A DNA stretch of 7,367 nucleotides from Methanothrix sp. (GCA_003162615.1 PMNG01000213.1:17574-24940); one strand, 5' to 3'. Positions 1 through 7,200 are shown, numbered from the stretch's first letter. Program-made: numbers and translations. Notes: generated by a model from the sequence alone, not told the origin.

Positions 1-21
1 AACACTGCGACAAAGAGTTCA

Positions 22-333
22 ATGCCCAAGATCAGGCCAAAGACCCCAGCAGAGCGAAGGAAAACCCAGATTGACGGCATAAAGAAGACCGTTTACCCAT
101 CAATTCTCGGTGCGGCCGCGGGCTTTACCTGCTTCTACAGCCATAGCTTAATAAACCAGCTTCCGTGGCATTTCGTGTTGCTGATGGTCATCGGGGCAAC
201 CTATTTTGTTCAGAAGGTGACGTATCCGTTACTAGGAATAGACGCCGCCGATTTCAAAGGTAAGGACTGGTTTTATGTCGAGTTTATGGTGATCGACCTT
301 TGGCTTGTTTCCTGGACACTGCTTCTGAACTAG
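22..333 (+). CDS. EMC6-like archaeal membrane protein
   Basis: This encodes a 103-residue protein with a basic N-terminus (about residues 1-23, rich in Lys/Arg) and three hydrophobic segments at about 24-40, 49-71 and 83-102. That matches the three-helix plan and size of EMC6-family proteins. The C-terminal stretch around residues 72-102 (GIDAADF, then GKDWFYVEFM, then LW and SWTLLLN) resembles what I recall of archaeal EMC6-like proteins. Eukaryotic EMC6 is a core subunit of a membrane-protein insertase; the archaeal role is inferred, not shown here. The gene lies 18 bases upstream of the ABCE1 gene on the same strand, so co-transcription is likely. The ATG at 22 is chosen because homologues begin shortly before the ERR motif (residues 11-13). 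The frame stays open to the window edge and no strong ribosome site is visible, so an earlier start outside the window cannot be excluded. Confidence 0.8.
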   Translation: MPKIRPKTPAERRKTQIDGIKKTVYPSILGAAAGFTCFYSHSLINQLPWHFVLLMVIGATYFVQKVTYPLLGIDAADFKGKDWFYVEFMVIDLWLVSWTLLLN

Positions 334-339
334 GAGCAT

Positions 340-345
340 AAGGAG
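340..345 (+). promoter_or_regulatory. Shine-Dalgarno site of the ABCE1 gene
   Basis: AAGGAG sits six bases before the ATG at 352, inside the 18-base gap after the upstream TAG stop. It fixes the ABCE1 start. With no room for a separate promoter in the gap itself, it supports translation from a shared transcript. Confidence 0.75.
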
Positions 346-351
346 TCGGCC

Positions 352-2112
352 ATGAGGATAGCAGTAATAAATCGAGATCGATGCCAACCTCGGAAGTGTT
401 CCAAGGAGTGCGAGTACTTCTGCCCACCGGTGCGCACCGGGGACGAGACCATAGTCTTCGAGGACAGCAAGCCCCTGATAACGGAGAACCTGTGCGTGGG
501 ATGTGGTATCTGCGTTCGAAAATGCCCGTTTGGTGCCATCACCATAACCAACCTTCCCGAGGAGATGGAGGCACCAGTTCACAGATACGGCCAGAACGGG
601 TTCGCCCTTTACGGCCTGCCCATTCCGATGGAAGGAAAGGTAACGGGAATCCTCGGACAGAACGGAATAGGAAAATCTACAGCCATCTCCATTCTATCTG
701 GAATACTGAAGCCCAACCTGGGCAAGAACGCCTCTTGGGACGAAGTCCTCGAGAGGTTCACTGGTTCTGCACTGGGCGATTACCTCAAGAAGGTAGCAGA
801 CCAAGGAATCAAGACGGCTTATAAACCTCAGTACGTGGACCGCATTCCCAAGAGCTACTCCGGTCCTGTCCGTGGACTTCTTGACCGCACTGACGAACGA
901 GGTGCTCTTGAAGGCCTCGTGGAGAATCTGGGCCTCTCGAGGTTAATGGACCGGGAGATAAGCGGACTCTCAGGAGGAGAGCTGCAGCGGGTTGCCATTG
1001 CGGCAACGGCGGCACGCGATGCGGAGTTTTACTTCTTCGACGAGATAAGCCCGTATCTGGACATTCACCAGCGCATAAATGTGGCCAGGATACTGCAAAA
1101 TCTGGCCGAAGGAAAGGCGGTCATGGTTGTCGAGCACGACTTGGCCCTCCTCGACCTTCTGGCAGAGGCAGTCCACCTGATCTACGGAACGCCCGGAGCC
1201 TACGGCGTCATCACCCGGCCAAAAGGAGTCAGGATCGGGATCAATCAGTACTTGAAGGGCAACCTGCCCGAAGAGAACGTGCGGATAAGGTCCGAGGCAA
1301 TTGCGTTCGAGGTGCACGCCCCTAGAATTGAGAAGGATGTTCCGACTCTGGTGGACTACGATGCCTTCACCAAAGAGTACTCTTCTTTCACCCTGAAGGC
1401 TGAGCCAGGCGTCATTCGCAGCGGCGAGGTAGTTGGCATTCTGGGGCCAAACGGTATAGGAAAGTCCACCTACATCAAGATCCTAGCAGGGGTTGAGAGG
1501 CCGACAACCGGCAACTTCGACCTCAAGCTGAAGGTATCCTACAAACCCCAGTATCTGAAGGCCGAATCGGACATGACAGTCCAGCGGCTGCTGAGGGAAA
1601 CCACCCACGATTTCGACTCTAGCTACTACCAGTCGGAGATCCTCCGGCCTATGGGCCTGGAGCCTTTTATGGACCAGAACCTGACGGAGCTTTCGGGAGG
1701 CGAGCTGCAGCGAGTGGCAATTACTGCCTGCCTGTCAAGGGAAGCCGACATATACCTGCTTGACGAGCCGTCCGCCCACCTGGACGTTGAGCAGAGGATG
1801 CTGGCAGCCAAGGTGATGCGCCGGTTTGCGGAATCAACGGAGCGATCAGTGCTGGTGGTGGACCACGACATCTACCTGATAGACCTCCTGTCGGAGAGGC
1901 TGATCGTCTTCGAAGGTGAGCCCGGGGTCCTGGGAATCGCCTATCCTCCCTACGAGATGCGCGAGGGGATGAACGTCTTTCTCAAGGGCATCGGGATAAC
2001 CTTCCGTCGGGATGAGGAGACCCGGAGACCCAGAGTAAACAAGCCTGGTTCCAGGCTGGACAGGGCTCAGCGAGATTCGGGCGAGTACTACTATCTTATT
2101 GAAGAAGCCTGA
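352..2112 (+). CDS. rli: Ribosome recycling ATPase ABCE1/RLI
   Basis: This is a complete 586-residue ABCE1 (RNase L inhibitor homologue), the cytoplasmic twin-ATPase that splits ribosomes after termination in archaea and eukaryotes. The N-terminal iron-sulfur domain has all eight cysteines: C11, C16, C20, C24 and C48, C51, C54, C58, with the second set in ferredoxin spacing. NBD1 has Walker A GQNGIGKST at 102-110, signature LSGGELQR at 206-213, Walker B Asp230/Glu231 and switch His262. NBD2 has Walker A GPNGIGKST at 365-373, signature LSGGELQR at 447-454, Walker B Asp471/Glu472 and switch His505. All catalytic residues are intact and the length is normal for the family. After the NBD1 Walker B the sequence reads DEISPYLD, whereas NBD2 keeps DEPSAHLD. 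It follows the EMC6-like gene with a strong ribosome site and is convergent with the small zinc-ribbon gene downstream. Confidence 0.97.
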   Translation: MRIAVINRDRCQPRKCSKECEYFCPPVRTGDETIVFEDSKPLITENLCVGCGICVRKCPFGAITITNLPEEMEAPVHRYGQNGFALYGLPIPMEGKVTGILGQNGIGKSTAISILSGILKPNLGKNASWDEVLERFTGSALGDYLKKVADQGIKTAYKPQYVDRIPKSYSGPVRGLLDRTDERGALEGLVENLGLSRLMDREISGLSGGELQRVAIAATAARDAEFYFFDEISPYLDIHQRINVARILQNLAEGKAVMVVEHDLALLDLLAEAVHLIYGTPGAYGVITRPKGVRIGINQYLKGNLPEENVRIRSEAIAFEVHAPRIEKDVPTLVDYDAFTKEYSSFTLKAEPGVIRSGEVVGILGPNGIGKSTYIKILAGVERPTTGNFDLKLKVSYKPQYLKAESDMTVQRLLRETTHDFDSSYYQSEILRPMGLEPFMDQNLTELSGGELQRVAITACLSREADIYLLDEPSAHLDVEQRMLAAKVMRRFAESTERSVLVVDHDIYLIDLLSERLIVFEGEPGVLGIAYPPYEMREGMNVFLKGIGITFRRDEETRRPRVNKPGSRLDRAQRDSGEYYYLIEEA

Positions 2113-2188
2113 AAGAACCGTACAATAATTTCGGGTACCCCTCGCTCGAGTCTTCGTCCGTACTAATAGCGTAGCATTCATTTCTTTT

Positions 2189-2218
2189 GCTTATATGCAC
2201 AGACTGAACAATATAAGC
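2189..2218. repeat. 8-base inverted repeat carrying TATA-like motifs
   Basis: GCTTATAT (2189-2196) and ATATAAGC (2211-2218) form a perfect inverted repeat around a 14-base spacer. With G-U pairs the RNA stem could extend about four more pairs outward. Each arm also reads as a TATA-like element on one strand, so the site could be a weak promoter as well as a hairpin. It lies in the gap between the convergent ABCE1 and zinc-ribbon genes. Confidence 0.4.
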
Positions 2219-2234
2219 GAAGAATAGAATCGCG

Positions 2235-2258
2235 TGGGTTTAATAAAACTGAAACCCA
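2235..2258. repeat. Short hairpin, 7-base stem
   Basis: TGGGTTT (2235-2241) and AAACCCA (2252-2258) are perfect complements around a 10-base AT-rich loop. In RNA this gives a compact stem-loop in the convergent intergenic gap. It could be part of a terminator region or of a small transcript; nothing identifies a known RNA family. Confidence 0.35.
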
Positions 2259-2270
2259 AAGAAATTAAAG
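2258..2270 (-). terminator. Candidate T-rich terminator for the zinc-ribbon gene
   Basis: Read on the minus strand, this stretch is CTTTAATTTCTTT, about 95 bases beyond the stop codon of the small zinc-ribbon gene. It is followed at once by the 7-base hairpin. Archaeal termination commonly uses T-rich tracts, so this is a plausible but unproven end point. Confidence 0.25.
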
Positions 2271-2313
2271 ATTAACAGGGCTCAAAAATCCACCCCGTTT
2301 TAATCTATTTTTA
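2271..2313 (+). terminator. Candidate plus-strand terminator, hairpin then T tract
   Basis: AACAGGG (2274-2280) can pair with CCCCGTT (2293-2299) with one A-C mismatch around a 12-base loop. A T-rich run (2298-2312, TTTTAATCTATTTTT) overlaps and follows it. This could end ABCE1 readthrough or a small RNA begun at the TATA-like repeat near 2189. An earlier pyrimidine run, TTTCTTTT at 2181-2188, is an alternative ABCE1 terminator. Confidence 0.35.
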
Positions 2314-2363
2314 TGTAACAGATTACAACCACTACTTAGAAAAAGATCTTGGGATAGATCTCT

Positions 2364-2534
2364 TTAGAAGCTTCTTCTGGGTGGCCTGTGCTTCTGGTAG
2401 CAATCGCTGCAATACACTGGCCTGGTCCCGTCGGGCTGGAAGGGAACCTGGGTCTGCTTGCCACAATCTGCACAAACTGCATCGTGCATCTCTCTTGGGC
2501 CTCTGTTGAAGCCACCACGTCTTTCTCTATCCAT
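2364..2534 (-). CDS. Small zinc-ribbon protein, CxxC-x17-CxxC type
   Basis: This encodes 56 residues, ATG at 2534-2532 and TAA at 2366-2364. Four cysteines at 21, 24, 42 and 45 form CADC, exactly 17 residues, then CSDC, the pattern of the CxxC-x17-CxxC domain family of small putative zinc-binding proteins in archaea and bacteria. The spacer has the expected aromatic/proline segment (VPFQPDGTRPVYC). The N-terminus is Arg/Gly-rich (MDRERRGGFNRG) and the C-terminus basic (KHRPPRRSF), suggesting nucleic-acid or ribosome contact; the function of such proteins is not settled. A TGA lies in frame just upstream (2541-2543), so the ATG at 2534 is the only start giving the whole protein. It is convergent with ABCE1 and divergent from endoQ. 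Overlapping longer frames here lack recognisable features. Confidence 0.85.
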   Translation of the reverse strand: MDRERRGGFNRGPREMHDAVCADCGKQTQVPFQPDGTRPVYCSDCYQKHRPPRRSF

Positions 2535-2554
2535 GCTAATTCACGTATCCTTTT

Positions 2555-2564
2555 GGATATATCC
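2555..2564 (-). promoter_or_regulatory. Palindromic TATA-like site next to the zinc-ribbon gene
   Basis: GGATATATCC is a perfect 10-base palindrome whose centre is about 26 bases upstream of the zinc-ribbon ATG. Used as a TATA box it would give a leaderless message. It could also be a dimeric-repressor site, since it would overlap the start of a message made from the second TATA-like element at 2581-2588. Confidence 0.35.
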
Positions 2565-2580
2565 TGGAAAACACCTATGG

Positions 2581-2588
2581 TATATATC
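2581..2588 (-). promoter_or_regulatory. TATA-like element for the zinc-ribbon gene
   Basis: GATATATA on the minus strand is centred about 50 bases before the ATG at 2534. It predicts a transcript start near 2558 and a leader of about 24 bases containing AAGGAT as a weak ribosome site. It competes with the palindrome at 2555-2564 as the true promoter. Confidence 0.4.
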
Positions 2589-2761
2589 AGTTTGCATTCC
2601 AGGCCTCCTCCGTGCGACAATTCCAAAAAATGTGCAAACCAATCGATCGCAACTTCAATAGTCCGGAGAATCAGCAGTAATGCAAGCCACAACGAACGGT
2701 CCATGCCTCTCTGTAGGAATATACTTCAGCATTGATCGTTCCGATTCGTCAAGCGTTTACC

Positions 2762-2884
2762 CTAAATACTTCCTCAGAGAATGTGTGAGTTTCAAGCGAA
2801 GGGACATTCTATCCCGTTAGACCGTTCGCCATCTGGTCCTCCGTACTAGTCCCTTCGCTTACCGTCTCACTTCTGATGCTTTAG
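2762..2884. repeat. Long imperfect inverted repeat, possible structured RNA
   Basis: The core is a perfect 12-base inverted repeat: AAGCGAAGGGAC (2794-2805) and GTCCCTTCGCTT (2849-2860), enclosing 43 bases. Moving outward, further complementary blocks occur in matching order: GTGAG (2785-2789) with CTCAC (2866-2870), TCAGA (2774-2778) with TCTGA (2872-2876), and CTAAA (2762-2766) with TTTAG (2880-2884), separated by internal loops. The enclosed part can form a small inner stem, GACC with GGTC. The element lies between the divergent zinc-ribbon gene and endoQ, with no convincing coding frame over it. It could be a noncoding RNA, a DNA-level regulatory structure or a degenerate terminal-inverted-repeat element. 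No target duplication is visible, and no tRNA, SRP RNA or RNase P landmarks were found. Confidence 0.6.
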
Positions 2885-2972
2885 ATCTTTCGGTTTCCTC
2901 GATTCTTGAACCGTTCAACATATTCAGCGCTTGCCTACGAGAAGTTTCTGGTGTAGGCATGCCAATCGAATA

Positions 2973-2980
2973 TTTATATG
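2973..2980 (+). promoter_or_regulatory. TATA box of endoQ
   Basis: TTTATATG ends 22 bases before the ATG at 3003, the spacing expected when transcription begins at or just before the start codon. The purine-containing bases before it (CGAA at 2967-2970) could serve as a BRE. It supports a leaderless or near-leaderless message and rules against the earlier in-frame ATG at 2931, which lies upstream of this box. Confidence 0.6.
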
Positions 2981-3002
2981 GAACTACCCAATCGTTGAAC
3001 AA

Positions 3003-4199
3003 ATGAGGATAAACGCAGATCTCCACATCCATTCCAAGTATTCAGCAGCGGTATCTCGTGACATGGACTTGCCGGAGATCGCCAGAGAAGCCAAAAAGAA
3101 AGGCGTGGGGATCGTTGGCACAGGAGATTGTCTTCACCTCAAATGGCTTCAGGGGATAAAGGCACTGCCAGAAAGCGATGGTCTCTTTACTCTGGATGGC
3201 ACTCGCTACGCTTTGACCGTGGAGGTTGAAGACGCACATCGAGTTCACCACCTGATAATCCTGCCGGATGTCGCAAAGGCAATGGAGCTCCGGGAGAAGT
3301 TTGCTGGAAGGACAACAACCCTTGACTCCGACGGCCGGCCCAAGCTTCACATGAACGGTGCCGAGATAGCCGATGTCGTAATAGAGGCTGGCGGCCTGAT
3401 CGGTCCAAGCCATGCCTTCACTCCCTGGACAGGAATGTACGCCGCATACCGATCGCTTCGGGAATGCTACCAGGAGCACGCCGATAGGGTCACGTTCATC
3501 GAGCTTGGTCTCTCGGCAGACACCGACTACGCGGATAGGATTGCTGAGCTTTCCACCAAGACATTTCTTTCCAACTCTGACGCCCACTCCCCCAGGTCCA
3601 ATAAGCTTGCCAGGGAGTTCAATCAGCTCGAAATACAGAACCTGAGCTATGATAACCTCCGCGATGCCCTAACCAGGGAGAAAGGAAGACGTGTCACATT
3701 GAACGTGGGGTTCTATCCCGAAGAAGGCAAGTACAACCAGACTGCATGCACCAGGTGCTATCGGCAGTACACAGCTCTGAAGATGGATGAGCTGCAGGGC
3801 AGATGTCCTGCCTGCGGAGGCCAGATAAAGCTAGGTGTAAAGGACAGAGTTGCGTCTCTGGCCGATTTTGCCGAGCCTGTGCATCCGGATCACCGTCCGC
3901 CTTATCTCCATCTCGTACCTCTGGCGGAGATCATAGCCCTGGCTCTCGGCATCAAGAGTGCATTAGCTGTTGGAGTTCAGAAGCGCTGGAACGAGCTTGT
4001 AGATGGCAGAACGGAGATAGAGGTGCTAATGGATGCTGATCTCTCTGAGCTGAAGGCGGAGCCCAAGGTGATCGAGGCAATCGAGGCCTTCAGGAATGGA
4101 AAGGTAGTAGTCAAACCGGGAGGCGGAGGGAAGTACGGAGAGGTAACGCTTCCTGAGCAATCTGTAAGTCGAGAGCAGAAGCGCCTCTTCGACTTTTGA
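3003..4199 (+). CDS. endoQ: Endonuclease Q, PHP-domain DNA repair nuclease
   Basis: This encodes a 398-residue protein matching the archaeal EndoQ family. Such enzymes nick DNA 5' of deaminated bases (uracil, hypoxanthine, xanthine) and abasic sites. The PHP metal-site motifs are intact: DLHIH (His8, His10), GTGD (Asp42), VEVED (Glu74, Glu76), VHH (His82, His83), HAFTPW (137-142) and SNSDAHSP (Asp193, His195). A zinc ribbon follows, with C249/C252 and C268/C271. The family C-terminal PGGGGKYGE motif is present. The last seven residues, QKRLFDF (392-398), resemble a PCNA-interacting peptide; PCNA stimulation is reported for Pyrococcus EndoQ. The ATG at 3003 is chosen because the family starts just before DLHIH and the TATA box lies 22 bases upstream. 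An in-frame ATG at 2931 would add 24 unconserved residues. It converges on the DUF11 gene across 43 bases. Confidence 0.93.
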   Translation: MRINADLHIHSKYSAAVSRDMDLPEIAREAKKKGVGIVGTGDCLHLKWLQGIKALPESDGLFTLDGTRYALTVEVEDAHRVHHLIILPDVAKAMELREKFAGRTTTLDSDGRPKLHMNGAEIADVVIEAGGLIGPSHAFTPWTGMYAAYRSLRECYQEHADRVTFIELGLSADTDYADRIAELSTKTFLSNSDAHSPRSNKLAREFNQLEIQNLSYDNLRDALTREKGRRVTLNVGFYPEEGKYNQTACTRCYRQYTALKMDELQGRCPACGGQIKLGVKDRVASLADFAEPVHPDHRPPYLHLVPLAEIIALALGIKSALAVGVQKRWNELVDGRTEIEVLMDADLSELKAEPKVIEAIEAFRNGKVVVKPGGGGKYGEVTLPEQSVSREQKRLFDF

Positions 4200-4242
4200 T
4201 GGCACAGATCCTCCTGCTCGACACGATGAAAGCTTTGACCTT

Positions 4243-7200
4243 CTATGGGATGTCCTCATCAGAAGATTCGCTGAATGCGGGACACGGACCTGAGCATTCT
4301 GCGGGAGGCTCCTGGTTCCAGTTGTAATCGGAGGCTGGTTCATTGGCGAAATTAACTTCTGCGGAGGATGAGTCCGTCCCGCTCTTTCCCGTCTTTACTG
4401 GCGCCTGCCCGATCACTACGTCAGCGCTGGTATCTGCAGACACTGACCCCAGGCGGTGCTCCAGGCATGCATCCACATGGACAAGGTCGGTGAACTTGCC
4501 TTCTTGTGAAGCCTTGGTTCTATAAGTTATGGAACGGTCCTCTCCAGGCGCAAGGGCCAAAACCATCCATTTCACCACGTTTTGGCTTTGGTTGGATGGC
4601 ACCAGGGACGAGTTGAGAAATCTCATTCCCCCGGGAATGCGGTCATAAATCACAGCCGTCATTGTACTTTTGGCGCTATTCTTGAGGGTGATTTTATACC
4701 ACACTGTTTTCGTAAGCGGATCTACCCTGGCGGTCTCTGTCAGATAGATCTCCGGAGGACAACAGCCAAGCCAGCTTTTTTCAATCGTCGATACGTTGCT
4801 GGCAGTTACCCATTTATCGCCGTATCCGCCGGCCACGTTTACTCGGTTGACCAGATCGGAGTCCGGCTCGGCCTTCAGCCACAGGTCGATGGTGATTGAA
4901 CTGCCGATGCCCAGGTTCATTAGCGTCCAGTTGGCTTGCCCCGGGTCAGCCCTTACAGGCCTGATTGAGGAGTTGACAAACTCCATACCGTGAGGGAAGA
5001 TGTCTATAACGTGAACTGGAGCCAAAGCGGTATTGCCATCGTTATTAACATTGATTTTGTACTCCGCTACTGTGGTGTTGACATCGTTAATTCTTTCTGT
5101 CTTGGTTTGCCCTTCTTTGATAACCGAAACATGAGGCCGATCAAAACTCGAGACGCCTTTGAGCAATAGATTGCGTTTAATGGAGAAGTCTCCGTTGTTC
5201 TCCTGATCCAGCTTCAGGTTGTCACCGGAGAGGGCACCAAACCTGGCCCTTCCTGAGAAGTTCACCTCTGTTTCCATCTGGTTCAGGCCTTTGGCTGTAG
5301 TTGCCTTCTTAAGACGTTGGATGTCTTCGAACTCCTCTACGATGTAACCAGTGTCCTTTATTTTGGACCACATCCCTTCCTTCCATCCTGCCGAGGCGCT
5401 AACGTTCATTCTTGACAGGTAGCCGTATCGCACTGGGTGGCAGTTCATGTTGATTTTCTTAGCCATGTAGCTAGTGGGAGTGTCTATCAGCTCCTCAATC
5501 CAGTAGTCTCCAAATCCCGACTCGTAAGTCCTTTGGCTCTGGCGGATGTGGTTGTCAGCCTCAACGGATCCTGTGCCATTTGCTGATTTATTCATCCGGA
5601 CATCCTCGCCGTACTCGTTCAAGTCTTCGAAAATTCTAAAGCGTCCAGCGTAGTGCTCGCTAGATTCGAAAGTCGGATGTCCAGTGTCTGACGTCGCCGA
5701 TTTCCGCAGAAATCCCAGATGAGCATCGCCTTCGAAGTTCGTTCTGACAGAGATATCGGTGCCATTTCTGTCCAGCTTGAACTTGCTCTTGTGCTCGATC
5801 TTATCGGCATAGCGGTACGATTCTTCGGCGGATGTGCCCGAGATTCGGTTCTTGGCTGACGTTCTATCAGACCAATTTGATCGGAAATGTGCAAGCCTGT
5901 CTCCTGGCAGTGCAAACGTGGTTGGCTTGGATCTCGCTGACAGGATCTTTTCGACCTCTACCGACCGGTTCCTAGAATGAAGCTGCAGGATTGCCTTACT
6001 GGAATAGTTGCCGCTTCCGTGCTCGTTAGCCTGCAGTTCAGTTCCAGGCGCGCTCGATATTGTGACCCTCTCGTTGGCATAGCCCTGGAAATCCTCCGCC
6101 GTAACGTAGACCTGGTTGCTCAAATAGTACTGCTCCTGAGTGGTAGAGAATTTGTTGGCGACATTGACAAAGCCGTCTCCGGCTATCTTTTGGTCTGCAT
6201 TGAAGTTGATCTCGGATACAGGCACTCTGACCGTAAGGGTGATGATCACGGATGAGCGTGGTTCTATCAGGCTGAAGTGCCATATACCGTTGCTATCTGG
6301 AATGGGCGAGGCAGAGAGGAACTCAATCCGGGAATCGAAGTTGTCTTTTACGACGACGTTCTTCACAGGGATTTCTCCATTGTTGGCGATTAGTATCGTA
6401 TATGTTATCTCCTCACCTGGAGTGACCACCTTTTTGGATGCAGTCTTACTGATGGTTAGCGTTGGTGCCAGGGCATTCACCTTCAAAGAACCGGAACTAA
6501 CGACTTTATAGCCGGTTGAAGAAATGCCGGAGACTGTTACGCTATTGGTCAACTCCCCAAACTTGCTTCCATCAATCGTTGCCTCCAGCTCGACCTGGGT
6601 TTTACATCCTGGAGCGAGATCTCCAGGATTCGACCAGGTGACTGTATTTCCCACTTTCGACCCAGCCGGATCGCTTGATACGTAGTTCAGTCCAGCAGGT
6701 AGGGAATCTGCGATGCCGGTCAACCTAATGCTAACGTTGCTGGGGTTTTCTATGCTTATGCCGAAAGTGATGTTCGATCCTTTAGGCGCGGAATCTGGCG
6801 TGGCATTGATAGAAACCAATAGCGGCTGGAGAACCTTCACCGTGACACTGCCTGAGCCGTAGATACGGTCGCCGATATCGGGCTTGCCTGTGGCTGTGAC
6901 TTCATTTTCCAGCCCGCCGAATACTGATCCGTCAATTCTTGCTTTGAGTTGGATAGACATTGACGATCCAGGACTTAGGGCCGAATTCGAGAGATTGTTC
7001 CAGGTTATCGTTCTGGACCCATTGGTGTTTATCCGATTACTGTCCGGATCGATAGACGCAGATGAGTAGTTCAGCCCTTTGGGCAGGAGGTCCACAACCC
7101 TAACATCGTTGAGGTTCACTTCTCCAGTGTTGGTCAGCTCTATCCTGAAGTCCACGGAGGTCTCTAGGCTACCCGAGCTCGGAGAAGGCGAATCGACGAC

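Noticed and set aside
2336..2704. A 122-residue minus-strand frame beginning with a hydrophobic stretch
   Set aside because: It overlaps the zinc-ribbon gene in another frame. Its C-terminal half is just the shadow of the CxxC protein, and the rest shows no recognisable domain or convincing start signal.
2388..2735. A 115-residue plus-strand frame
   Set aside because: It lies antisense to the zinc-ribbon gene, has no promoter or ribosome site, and its sequence reads as the complement of a real coding region.
2835..2849. Minus-strand TAGTACGGAGGACCA resembles the 23S rRNA sarcin-ricin loop
   Set aside because: It lacks one A of the universal AGTACGAGAGGA core, and the flanks do not resemble 23S rRNA. 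Chance similarity is more likely than an rRNA fragment.
2785..2870. Interpretation of the inverted repeat as a complete insertion element
   Set aside because: There is no target-site duplication, no transposase and no second copy in the window. It is kept only as an alternative reading of the structure.
2113..3002. Search for tRNA, SRP RNA, RNase P RNA or CRISPR repeats in the spacers
   Set aside because: No T-loop consensus with a matching acceptor stem, no RNase P or SRP signature and no regularly spaced direct repeats were found by eye.
3042..3587. A 181-residue minus-strand frame across endoQ
   Set aside because: It is antisense to a gene with intact catalytic motifs and shows no domain of its own.
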